Positions 6,496 to 13,895 of a stretch of 19,317 nt of DNA are shown piece by piece (the first letter of the stretch is position 1; each line of letters opens with the position of its first letter). A model generated the notes under the pieces. The model did not search any database. It saw only the letters and a list, made by a program, of their open reading frames with translations, and was not told where the DNA came from. The position numbers and the translations under genes were made by a program. Source of the DNA: Candidatus Caenarcanales bacterium (GTDB lineage Bacteria > Cyanobacteriota > Vampirovibrionia > LMEP-6097); the NCBI GenBank assembly GCA_021299565.1, contig JAJTHA010000131.1, forward strand, positions 1 through 19,317. The letters are read 5' to 3'.

Positions 6496-6570
6496 TGGCT
6501 GGGGAGCTAGGATTCGAACCCAGGAATGGCGGGACCAAAACCCACTGCCTTACCGCTTGGCTACTCCCCA
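6496..6570 (-). tRNA. tRNA-Gln (anticodon TTG)
   Basis: The minus strand gives a full cloverleaf. The acceptor is TGGGGAG/CTCCCCA. The D arm begins AGCC-AAGCGGTAA-GGC. The anticodon arm is GTGGG-TTTTGGT-CCCGC, giving anticodon TTG. The T arm is CCTGG-GTTCGAA-TCCTAG-like. The discriminator is G and CCA is encoded. Length is 75 nt. Its 5' end probably overlaps, on the opposite strand, the start of the secreted-protein gene at 6557. Confidence 0.95.
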
Positions 6571-8230
6571 ATACGATAAATCTAAGAATACTACAAGAAA
6601 ACTAATTTACGCTTGGCTATTGAGTATTTTTTTATTTTTTAGCCCTGCTCAAGGACAAATAACGAGTAATACTGAATCGAGATTATTGATGCAAACCAAT
6701 TCGGCTAGTCCAATTGAAAATTTTCGCTATTACAAAGACGGTATTCTGTATACCAGCCAAGGTCAGCTTTACTATAATTTTGATCCAATTAAACTCATCA
6801 ACTCAAACAATGGCGAAGCCAAAATCAACAATATCATCATCGATAAAAATGACTTTTATCTTTTGAGCGACAGTGGTGTTTTTCAAAACTATAGAAGGAT
6901 TTTTTCCAAAGAAGAATGTTTTCATTTAGAAAAAACCACTAAAGAACTTTTTCTTGCCTGCGTCTCTGGTCTTTATCGCAGTCCCATACCTAGCAAAAAT
7001 ACAGATGAATACTACTGGCAAATAGAAGCGAATAGTCCGCGAGACTCTAGGTATTTCATTCTCAGTCCAAATCATAAAAATATTTTATACGCAATCAGCT
7101 CACAAGGTTTTTATTACCATGATCTCAAACAAAAAAATTGGAACAGACGCAACAACGGTCTCAGACTAGATCCTGATGGCAACTATAATCTTGGTAGATT
7201 TTATCGCAAAATCATCAATAACAAAATTGATTATATTTTTCTACCTGGCGCAGGTGGTGTTTACACCAGCAGTAATAAGGGTCAAAGCTGGATCAGATCG
7301 AACTCCGGGTTCAAAGCTAATCAATATGGCTATCACAAGATCAAAGAACTAGGAGAATTTGACGAGAAACTCTATCTAATAACTGACACGGGAATATATT
7401 TTGGAAATATTGCATTGAAAAATCAATGGCAAAATCTAGATCTTGTTAACTACAACAAAAACGAAAATGCGATTTTGGATATAAGAGCTTTTGATCAACA
7501 TCCTTTTAAACCAGGTGTTTTTGGGATAGCTACTAGTCAAGGACAAATCATAGAAGTTAGTCCCAGTGATACATCCGTGATAAACGAAAACCCAAATGAA
7601 ATCCCGAATGCAAGCAAAAGTACAACAATTGATTTATCGAATATTGATTTTTTCAGTTGTGAGCCTAGTATACAAGAATTACAAATCGAGTCTATGAAAT
7701 TTGCTGGTATTCCTGATGGTAAAGATTTTGATGGTTATAGACGTAAAGCAAAAATCAGAAATATTTTACCTGAGTTTCAGACCTATGTAGATAGAAACAA
7801 TCAAGCATTAATCGAAATCAGAAAAGCTGGTGGTGATAGTTATAATTCAAACACAAGCAGTATCAGTAGTGGCTTTGATAGAAGTGATATTAATAGAGAC
7901 GATAATCAATTCACCGCAGGTTTAAGTCTAAACTGGAAACTAGGTAATTTAATTTATGATCCAGAAATAAACGACATCAATACTAGCGCAAGACTCACAG
8001 CCAGCATTAGGGAGAATTTACTTACAGAAGTCACACAAATATATTTCAACAGAAAATCTCTACTAAATGATCTTCATATCGCACAAATCAACGAAGAGCC
8101 TATAGAAAGAGATAGATTCTTAGAATTAGAAAAATTTACTGCAGATTTGGATGCCAGAACTGGAGCCTGGTTCTCGCAAGAACTCACAAAACGCAATTGT
8201 AATCAGTTACTTAAAGGAGTACGAACATGA
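6557..8230 (+). CDS. Secreted protein with BNR/Asp-box-like repeats and a conserved C-terminal domain
   Basis: 557 aa from a TTG at 6557, which gives a normal signal peptide: a polar n-region, a core around KLIYAWLLSIFLFF, then SPAQGQ. The frame stays open to an ATG at 6485, but that start would read antisense through all of tRNA-Gln, so I prefer the TTG. The first ~350 residues look like a beta-propeller of the sortilin/Ycf48 kind, with an Asp-box variant GGVYTSSNKGQSW near residue 237. The last ~170 residues (from DFFSCEPSIQELQ, through RNILPEFQ, LNWKLGNLIYDP, LLTEVTQIYFNRKSLLNDL, to ELEKFTADLDARTGAWF) resemble a C-terminal domain seen in exported proteins of other double-membrane bacteria. 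Function unknown; probably outer-membrane or periplasmic. It overlaps the next gene by 4 nt. Confidence 0.8.
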   Translation: MATPQYDKSKNTTRKLIYAWLLSIFLFFSPAQGQITSNTESRLLMQTNSASPIENFRYYKDGILYTSQGQLYYNFDPIKLINSNNGEAKINNIIIDKNDFYLLSDSGVFQNYRRIFSKEECFHLEKTTKELFLACVSGLYRSPIPSKNTDEYYWQIEANSPRDSRYFILSPNHKNILYAISSQGFYYHDLKQKNWNRRNNGLRLDPDGNYNLGRFYRKIINNKIDYIFLPGAGGVYTSSNKGQSWIRSNSGFKANQYGYHKIKELGEFDEKLYLITDTGIYFGNIALKNQWQNLDLVNYNKNENAILDIRAFDQHPFKPGVFGIATSQGQIIEVSPSDTSVINENPNEIPNASKSTTIDLSNIDFFSCEPSIQELQIESMKFAGIPDGKDFDGYRRKAKIRNILPEFQTYVDRNNQALIEIRKAGGDSYNSNTSSISSGFDRSDINRDDNQFTAGLSLNWKLGNLIYDPEINDINTSARLTASIRENLLTEVTQIYFNRKSLLNDLHIAQINEEPIERDRFLELEKFTADLDARTGAWFSQELTKRNCNQLLKGVRT

Positions 8231-9261
8231 AAAATAATTTTGGATTTTGGTTTTGGATTTTTGTTTTGCTCGCTTGCGTGCAAGATATAGAGGCTAAGTA
8301 TTTACCGAACCCGACAATCACCAATATAGAACCCAGCCTCAACACACCACAAAGTATTTTCAAAATACACGGTTCCGGATTTATCAAAAATTATCCAACC
8401 GCCCACAAATTAATCACCAATAACAAAATCAAACTAAATGTCATCGCAGCAGAAGGAGACACGCTCACAGTAGAAGCACCTCAAGCAATTACTTATGGTG
8501 ACTGGGATTTGGCGCTGCAGGTGCGCTCGCGCTATCTCAAGAGCAAAATCATTAAAGCTAATCAAATCCTCAAAATTAGACCAAAAGCCCCAAAGAAACC
8601 AGATTTGGCTTTTCATGTCATCAAGAATCCCGAAGAGATCAAGTTGTTAATTGATCAAGATCTTAATTATCAACTAAGCAGTGAATTGAAGCACGGTATG
8701 AATCAGATTCAAACTTTCTATTATGAAAACAATTATCAGTCTATATTAAGTGAGCCTGAGAGTTTTTATTACATACCAGAACCAAATGCTGAGCCAGAAC
8801 TTAGCATAATTTCTCAAAGTCCCCTTAAATCATACGCTTTGATAAAAGACACAGAAATTGAAACAATAGACGTGAGTGAAGTCACTAATAGAAACTTTGA
8901 AGAGTTGACCAAATATTTTTATTTGGTCACTCCAAGTCAAAAAAGATATCTTGAAACCAAAATTAAGCTAGAAGCGCTTTTCATAGACAAGATACATGCA
9001 AGTTCAGAAGAGTATGTTGTGATAAGCAATAGAAGCTCTCTCAAGCAAAGCCTTAAGGGTTGTACTATCTCTGATAGCCTGAAAATCAGATATAGCTTCA
9101 AAGACACAGATTTAATTGAAGCCAAAGTCAGCATGAATATCCAAGGTAATTTGGGGCTCAATGACGACACTGATCTAGTTACTTTTGCCTGTGGTGACAA
9201 AACTATCGATAGCTTTAGCTATAGCAAATTAGACGCTGCTGGATTTGCGATTAGGAACTAA
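8227..9261 (+). CDS. Secreted protein with IPT/TIG-like and lamin-tail-like domains
   Basis: A 344-aa protein with a signal peptide (MKNNFGFWFWIFVLLACVQDIEA). Residues ~27-115 look like an IPT/TIG immunoglobulin-like domain (PTITNIEPS-LNTP-SIFKIHGSGF, then TLTVEAP and WDLALQV). The C-terminal ~100 residues follow the lamin-tail pattern: LEALFIDKIHASSEEYVVISNRS, then LKGCTISDS, QGNLGLNDDTDLVTFACGDKTIDSFSY. In bacteria such domains occur in extracellular or membrane-associated proteins. The start shares ATGA with the stop of the upstream gene, and AAAGGAG lies 7 nt before it, so the two are translationally coupled and probably act together at the cell surface. It ends 4 bp inside the convergent clpX. 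Confidence 0.8.
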   Translation: MKNNFGFWFWIFVLLACVQDIEAKYLPNPTITNIEPSLNTPQSIFKIHGSGFIKNYPTAHKLITNNKIKLNVIAAEGDTLTVEAPQAITYGDWDLALQVRSRYLKSKIIKANQILKIRPKAPKKPDLAFHVIKNPEEIKLLIDQDLNYQLSSELKHGMNQIQTFYYENNYQSILSEPESFYYIPEPNAEPELSIISQSPLKSYALIKDTEIETIDVSEVTNRNFEELTKYFYLVTPSQKRYLETKIKLEALFIDKIHASSEEYVVISNRSSLKQSLKGCTISDSLKIRYSFKDTDLIEAKVSMNIQGNLGLNDDTDLVTFACGDKTIDSFSYSKLDAAGFAIRN

Positions 9262-10619
9262 GCAGTTTTCTTTGTAGGAGTTGCCTGAACTTCTTCTACA
9301 ACTGGAGCAGAATTCTTTTTGGCAGAGTCTAAGCTGATAATATTCGATGGCTCCGCCCCCTCGTCCTCAATAGCTTCTACCATTTCTTCGGTAATCAAAA
9401 TAGACTTGATACTAGAATCAGAAGGAGCTTGATACATGATCTCTTTCATCACCAGTTCAACTATACTTCTCAAAGCTCTTGCGCCCATTTTACGTTTTTG
9501 TGCTTTTTGAGCAATCAGCTCAATAGATTTTTCATCGAATTCTAAACTAATAGAATCCAGTTCCATCAATTTTTGATATTGCTTGACTAAAGAGTTTTTA
9601 GGTTTGGTTAAAATTAATTTGAGAGTTTCCACGTCAGGTGCTTCAAGCGCGGTGACCACGGGTAATCTACCAACAAACTCAGGGATCAAGCCGAAATGCA
9701 CCAAATCCTCTGGCTGAGCATGTTTGAAAGCCTCTGATAATCTTTTTGCTTTTTCGTCGTCAGTACTACTAAGAGCACCAAAGCCTACAGTTGCTGTAGA
9801 CTTCATGCGACGTTTTTCAATAACTTGTTCAAGTCCCACGAAAGCTCCACCGCAAATAAACAAAATATTTTTGGTGTCGATTTCGATCATCTCCATTTGA
9901 GGATGTTTTCTAACACCTTGAGCTGGTATATGAGCTTTAGTACCTTCTATCATTTTTAGAAGCGCCTGCTGAACACCTTCTCCTGAGACATCTCTAGTGA
10001 TAGATGGGTTTTCTGATTTACGAGAAATTTTATCAATCTCGTCAATGTAAATTATTCCTTGCTCCGCTTTTTCGATATTGTTAGCAGCATTTTGGTAGAG
10101 CCTCTGCAAAATATTTTCGGCATCTTCGCCGACATAGCCAGCTTCGGTAATAGTAGTGGCATCAGCGATAGCGAAAGGCACATTCAAAAACTTTGCCAAA
10201 GTTTCAACAACGTGAGTTTTGCCGCTACCTGTTGGACCAAGAAGCAAGATATTGGATTTTTGGATTTCGATATCTTCTTTTTCTTTTGAGATTTGGTAAT
10301 TATGATGTATACGTTTGTAGTGGTTGTATACAGAAACAGCCAGAGTTTTTTTAGCCTCATCATTGCCGATCACATATTTATCTAGGTGCTCCTTGATTTC
10401 TTTAGGAGTCGCTAGCTTATTGACTTGTTTGATATCGTGTTCTAGATTGGTGCCATCTTGATAATTGGTGCTAATGCCCTCGTCTATGAGGATTTCATTA
10501 CACATATGAATACATTCATCACAGATATAAATACCAGGACCTTGAACTAATTTTTGGACGCTATCTTGCGACTTACCGCAAAAAGTACAATGAATTAGCC
10601 CAGATGCTTTTTTTACCAT
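9258..10619 (-). CDS. clpX: ATP-dependent Clp protease ATP-binding subunit ClpX
   Basis: A 453-aa AAA+ unfoldase. The N-terminal zinc-binding domain has C11, C14, C33 and C36 (CTFC...CDEC). Walker A is GPTGSGKT (128-135). The pore loop is GYVGED (161-166). Walker B is IIYIDE (189-194). The RKH loop is at 237-239. VGF (278-280) sits where the ClpP-docking IGF loop lies. LIPEFVGRLP is the sensor region, and the C-terminal small domain contains KMGARALRSIVE. ClpX unfolds tagged proteins and feeds them to ClpP, encoded just upstream on the same strand. The ATG has no Shine-Dalgarno; an extended -10 (TGATACAAT) ends 9 nt before it, so clpX seems to have its own promoter with an almost leaderless message. 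Confidence 0.98.
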   Translation of the reverse strand: MVKKASGLIHCTFCGKSQDSVQKLVQGPGIYICDECIHMCNEILIDEGISTNYQDGTNLEHDIKQVNKLATPKEIKEHLDKYVIGNDEAKKTLAVSVYNHYKRIHHNYQISKEKEDIEIQKSNILLLGPTGSGKTHVVETLAKFLNVPFAIADATTITEAGYVGEDAENILQRLYQNAANNIEKAEQGIIYIDEIDKISRKSENPSITRDVSGEGVQQALLKMIEGTKAHIPAQGVRKHPQMEMIEIDTKNILFICGGAFVGLEQVIEKRRMKSTATVGFGALSSTDDEKAKRLSEAFKHAQPEDLVHFGLIPEFVGRLPVVTALEAPDVETLKLILTKPKNSLVKQYQKLMELDSISLEFDEKSIELIAQKAQKRKMGARALRSIVELVMKEIMYQAPSDSSIKSILITEEMVEAIEDEGAEPSNIISLDSAKKNSAPVVEEVQATPTKKTA

Positions 10620-10628
10620 GTTAATTTG

Positions 10629-10637
10629 ATTGTATCA
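10629..10637 (-). promoter_or_regulatory. Extended -10 of clpX, near-leaderless
   Basis: On the minus strand TGATACAAT is followed by 9 nt and the clpX ATG. No Shine-Dalgarno lies between. The predicted start of transcription is about 2-3 nt before the ATG. Confidence 0.5.
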
Positions 10638-10664
10638 GATAAAAAAAACCAGCATCAAAGTGCC

Positions 10665-10690
10665 AAAAAATGTAAAAACTTACATTTTTT
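10665..10690. terminator. AT-rich inverted repeat between clpP and clpX (terminator-like)
   Basis: AAAAAATGTAA-AAAC-TTACATTTTTT is a perfect 11-bp stem with a 4-nt loop and A/T runs on both sides. For clpP messages on the minus strand it would end in six U. It lies ~105 nt after the clpP stop and before the clpX promoter, so it could end clpP transcripts. A related repeat at 10701-10718 makes an operator role also possible. Confidence 0.5.
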
Positions 10691-10700
10691 CCTAGGAATA

Positions 10701-10718
10701 AATGTAAAAATTAACATT
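10701..10718. promoter_or_regulatory. Second ATGTAA-type inverted repeat upstream of clpX
   Basis: AATGTAAAAATTAACATT (arms AATGT/ACATT) closely resembles the sequence at 10669-10686, offset by 32 bp, with the palindrome CCTAGG between them. Two similar sites upstream of a stress-protease gene could bind a regulator. No known operator matches. Confidence 0.35.
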
Positions 10719-10795
10719 TCCGGGCGTCGACAGAATTTGAGCTCAACGTTTTATTGAGCCTTTAAAATTGTACTGTACGTACTAATTTTTAATTT

Positions 10796-11518
10796 CTAGC
10801 TTTCAGTTTCAACTTCATTAGGACGCTTAACCACAACTAGATCGATCAAGCCGTATTCTTTAGCTTGTTCTGGAGTCATGATATTGTCTCTATCTGTATC
10901 TTTCTCAAGTTTTTCGTAAGGCTGATTACAGTTCTTAGCCAAGATCTCATTGAGCATCTTTTTCATTCTCAAAATTTCTTTTGCTTGAATCTCAATATCA
11001 GAAGCTTGTCCCTGAGCACCACCAAGAGGTTGGTGTATCAAAATACGTGAATGCGGCAATGCCATTCTCTTGCCTTTCTCACCAGAGCTAAGTAAAAATG
11101 CTCCCATGCTCGCACACTGTCCAAGACAGATAGTCACTACATTAGCGCGTACATGCTGCATAGTATCGTACATAGCAAGACCAGCAGTCACTGAACCGCC
11201 TGGGCTATTGATATAAAAATAAATATCTTTTGATGCATCTTCAGAATCCAGCAACAAAAGCTGTCCAACAATAATACTTGAAACAATATCTTCAACTTCT
11301 GATGTCAAAAATATAATTCTCTCTCTAAGTAGTCTTGAAAATAAATCAAAAGATCTTTCACCTCTTGGTGTGTTTTCAATTACACTTGGCACATAAGCTT
11401 TAGGGCTAACAATAGTTTGTCCTTGAAGATCTAATGGATTTGGTATTCCATAGTTGTTAGTTATGCTTGCGATATCCGCTCTTACTTGTGGTTTTACTTT
11501 ACTGATGATAATGTCCAT
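10796..11518 (-). CDS. clpP: ATP-dependent Clp protease proteolytic subunit ClpP
   Basis: A 240-aa serine peptidase of family S14. The catalytic triad is S137 (GQCASMGAFLL), H162 (RILIHQPL) and D211 (DTDRDNIM). Its spacings of 25 and 49 residues are exactly those of E. coli ClpP. YINSPGGSVTAGLAMYDTM is the oxyanion/strand region. The protein carries about 26 more N-terminal residues than the E. coli precursor, with no internal Met offering a shorter start. It forms the proteolytic chamber used with ClpX, which is encoded downstream. The ATG has no Shine-Dalgarno; TGGTACATT ends 7 nt upstream, suggesting a leaderless message. It is divergent from the decarboxylase gene. Confidence 0.98.
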   Translation of the reverse strand: MDIIISKVKPQVRADIASITNNYGIPNPLDLQGQTIVSPKAYVPSVIENTPRGERSFDLFSRLLRERIIFLTSEVEDIVSSIIVGQLLLLDSEDASKDIYFYINSPGGSVTAGLAMYDTMQHVRANVVTICLGQCASMGAFLLSSGEKGKRMALPHSRILIHQPLGGAQGQASDIEIQAKEILRMKKMLNEILAKNCNQPYEKLEKDTDRDNIMTPEQAKEYGLIDLVVVKRPNEVETES

Positions 11519-11525
11519 AATCTGT

Positions 11526-11534
11526 AATGTACCA
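11526..11534 (-). promoter_or_regulatory. Extended -10 of clpP, probable leaderless start
   Basis: On the minus strand TGGTACATT is followed by ACAGATT (7 nt) and the clpP ATG, with no Shine-Dalgarno. This has the same layout as clpX and the two TGCTAAAAT promoters. Confidence 0.5.
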
Positions 11535-11582
11535 CGAATTTTGTCGATAAAATCTACTATTATTTTGAGAGCATCATAAGTT

Positions 11583-11588
11583 TATAAT
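11583..11588 (+). promoter_or_regulatory. -10 hexamer upstream of the decarboxylase gene
   Basis: A consensus TATAAT on the plus strand, 42 nt before the TTG start, implies a ~36-nt leader. That leader contains the 11-bp palindrome GGAGCCGCTCC. No clear -35 is seen. Confidence 0.35.
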
Positions 11589-11630
11589 TTCAATTATTGG
11601 AGCCGCTCCGCTGGTACAAAGGGAAAGATT

Positions 11631-12842
11631 TTGAATAACCTAAGTAGTCTGATAAATAAATACATACAAGAATCCAAGCTCCGCCTTCACACACCCGCGC
11701 ACGCCGGTAAATTAAATCCAAGAGACCTAAGTGAAGTTGGAGAATTAGACGACTTACAAAATCCAGAAGGTGTTCTAAAAGACCTACAAGAAAATATCGC
11801 TCAGAAATTTAACGCACAAAAATCTTTCGTACTTCTCAATGGCGCAACCATAGGCATGCAAACAGCAATGCTCGCAATCAAAATGCAATATGGCGATAGT
11901 AAAAAAATCCTAGTCTCAAGAAACGCACACAAGTCCACTCTTGCTGGAATCATACTTAGTGGTCTTGATATAGACTGGCTAGAACCAAGCTGGGATGAGG
12001 AGCTCAACAGATACACTTGCCTTAATATCCCCAATGATCTTGAAAACTATTCGGCAGTAGTGATTACTAATCCTAGTTATGAAGGCTTTTGCAGCGAGAT
12101 ACCGCGTCTCGATATCCCACTAATTGTAGATGAGGCGCACGGGGCGCATTATCATTTTTCAAAAGACTTACCCAAACCCGCATTAGAATATGGAGCGGAT
12201 ATAGTAGTGCAATCTTGGCACAAAACCCTTGGCAGCCTGACACAAACCGGAGTTCTTCATCTTGGTATCAAGTCGCAAATAAAAGCAGACAAGATTCAAA
12301 ATGCTTTGAATATTTTGCAAACAACAAGTCCAAGTTATCTGCTTTTAGAGAGCCTCTCACAAGCTGCAGAGAAAGAATATGATTATGATTGGATTGTTCA
12401 CGAGCTAAAAAGTTTTGACAGATATTCAAATAATGATCCTACAAGGCTGTTGATAAAAGGCTCTCAAACATTAGATGATTTTCTGGAAAAGCAAGGGATT
12501 TATTGCGAGCAAAATCTTGGTAATTATTTACAATTCAATTTTTCAAATTTTCATAATCAAGACGATATCAAGCTTCTCAGAGACTCTCTTCTGAAATTCA
12601 ACGAAAGTCAAGAAACAAAACTAAAATTCCCTCAATTAGAGTTTGGCAAACAAGTAATGAATTGCCAAAAAGCTTTTTACTCAAAATCACTAAAAGTCAA
12701 CAAAGTAAATGCTATTGGCAAAATCTCACAAGAGTTGTTCGCACCCTGCCCTCCCGGAATTGCGCTACTAGTACCAGGGCAAATCATCACAGCAAGTACT
12801 TTAGCTAGAATAGATAAAGAGGAAATCAGTATCATTGCATAA
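11631..12842 (+). CDS. Orn/Lys/Arg decarboxylase-family PLP-dependent enzyme (fold type I)
   Basis: A 403-aa protein starting with TTG, preceded by a modest GGGAAAG. HTPAHAGK (residues 20-27) matches the family's N-terminal H-x-PGHK-like motif. LLNGATIGMQTAML is the PLP phosphate region. Next comes the segment with SRNAHKS. D167 in IVDEAHGAHYHF contacts the pyridine N, and K198 in VQSWHKTLGSLTQTG forms the Schiff base. This is the short form of the family, lacking much of the C-terminal domain of the ~490-aa cyanobacterial enzymes. Substrate (arginine, lysine or ornithine) cannot be decided. It overlaps the ldpA-like gene by 8 nt, so both are made from one transcript. Confidence 0.88.
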   Translation: MNNLSSLINKYIQESKLRLHTPAHAGKLNPRDLSEVGELDDLQNPEGVLKDLQENIAQKFNAQKSFVLLNGATIGMQTAMLAIKMQYGDSKKILVSRNAHKSTLAGIILSGLDIDWLEPSWDEELNRYTCLNIPNDLENYSAVVITNPSYEGFCSEIPRLDIPLIVDEAHGAHYHFSKDLPKPALEYGADIVVQSWHKTLGSLTQTGVLHLGIKSQIKADKIQNALNILQTTSPSYLLLESLSQAAEKEYDYDWIVHELKSFDRYSNNDPTRLLIKGSQTLDDFLEKQGIYCEQNLGNYLQFNFSNFHNQDDIKLLRDSLLKFNESQETKLKFPQLEFGKQVMNCQKAFYSKSLKVNKVNAIGKISQELFAPCPPGIALLVPGQIITASTLARIDKEEISIIA

Positions 12843-13815
12843 TAAATTTCACCAATCACTTATCAATAAAGAGTTTCATAAATTTATTATTGGCGCAGCC
12901 TTAAAAGACTTTGAGACTATTCAAGAATATAGTTATTTGGCGACTCACGCTGGTTTTGATGCTGTCGATATTTCAGCTTTTCCACTTTCGGTAATTGCCG
13001 CAAAAAAAGGAATTAATCAAGCCCAAATCGAGAACCCAGATCTCACGGAACCACTAATAATGGTTAGCGTCAATGTAGATCAAGATCCACATTTCAGAAG
13101 AGTAGAAGTCAATAACAATTGCACTAATTGTTTGGCTTGTGTGCCAGTTTGCCCTTCAAATGCTTTTAGTGATTTAGAGGGCAAGCTTGAATACAATATA
13201 GATCTTTGCTATGGCTGCCTGAATTGTTTGCCTTATTGCAAAGACGATGCCTTTGAGTTTAGCTATTGGTCAAGCTTTGACACCCAGTCAATCTGCGAAT
13301 TACAGAAGCTAGGTGCAAATGCCATAGAAATCCATCTGGGTGATAATGATGAAGCGTTCAAGAATTTATATCAAAATCTAGCTAAAGATTTTTTGCTTGA
13401 ATCATTTTGCATAGGTTCCAAAACCAATTCAACTAATGAACTACTAAGACTAAGTCAATTAATCATCGATCAATCTGGCAATAAAGAAAAACCCCTAGTT
13501 ATTCAAGTCGATGGGTTACCACTCTCTGGGGCAATAGATAAAGGCTTTGAAAAAGATCAAATGAGCATAAAAAAAGCTCAAATAGTTATTGACTATCTCG
13601 AAAAACAAAATTCTAACAATAATTTTTTTGTACAAATAGCCGGTGGAACTGATGAAAGAAGCCTGGCAAAAGCCTTTGAGTCCAGAGTCAATGTCTCTGG
13701 GGTGGCATTAGGCTCTTACGCACGATCATATTTACAAAGCAAAGAAAATAAAATTGAAGCTATAAAAGAATTGATCAGTAGGTCTAAAACTTATCCAAAA
13801 AAATCAGTCAAATAG
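12835..13815 (+). CDS. ldpA: LdpA-like iron-sulfur protein
   Basis: A 326-aa protein starting with a TTG that overlaps the decarboxylase stop by 8 nt; GAGG lies 12 nt upstream. Residues ~12-80 form an N-terminal domain (FIIGAALKDFETIQEYSYLATHAGFDAVDISA). C96, C99, C102, C106 and C125, C128, C131, C135 form two 4Fe-4S motifs (CxxCxxCxxxC twice). A barrel-like C-terminal region ends with QIAGGTDERSLAKAFE and VSGVALGSYARSYL. This layout is that of cyanobacterial LdpA, which binds iron-sulfur clusters and passes redox state to the circadian clock. No clock or photosynthesis gene is seen here, so its role is probably an older, redox-linked one. The family call is good; the function in this host is unknown. 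Confidence 0.85.
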   Translation: MHNKFHQSLINKEFHKFIIGAALKDFETIQEYSYLATHAGFDAVDISAFPLSVIAAKKGINQAQIENPDLTEPLIMVSVNVDQDPHFRRVEVNNNCTNCLACVPVCPSNAFSDLEGKLEYNIDLCYGCLNCLPYCKDDAFEFSYWSSFDTQSICELQKLGANAIEIHLGDNDEAFKNLYQNLAKDFLLESFCIGSKTNSTNELLRLSQLIIDQSGNKEKPLVIQVDGLPLSGAIDKGFEKDQMSIKKAQIVIDYLEKQNSNNNFFVQIAGGTDERSLAKAFESRVNVSGVALGSYARSYLQSKENKIEAIKELISRSKTYPKKSVK

Positions 13816-13840
13816 CCTAAGAACAATTGTTAAAAAAATG

Positions 13841-13868
13841 TTGCAAAATTTCAAAAAAGAGGTATCAT
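13841..13868 (+). promoter_or_regulatory. Candidate promoter of the Ycf45/SpoIIIAA-like gene
   Basis: TTGCAA (13841-13846) and TATCAT (13863-13868) are separated by 16 bp. Transcription would begin near 13875, just before an AAGAGGTAT sequence that could act as Shine-Dalgarno for the downstream TTG/ATG. A perfect palindrome AACAATTGTT lies just upstream at 13822-13831. Confidence 0.4.
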
Positions 13869-13895
13869 GATTTCTAAGAGGTATTTGCACCATTG

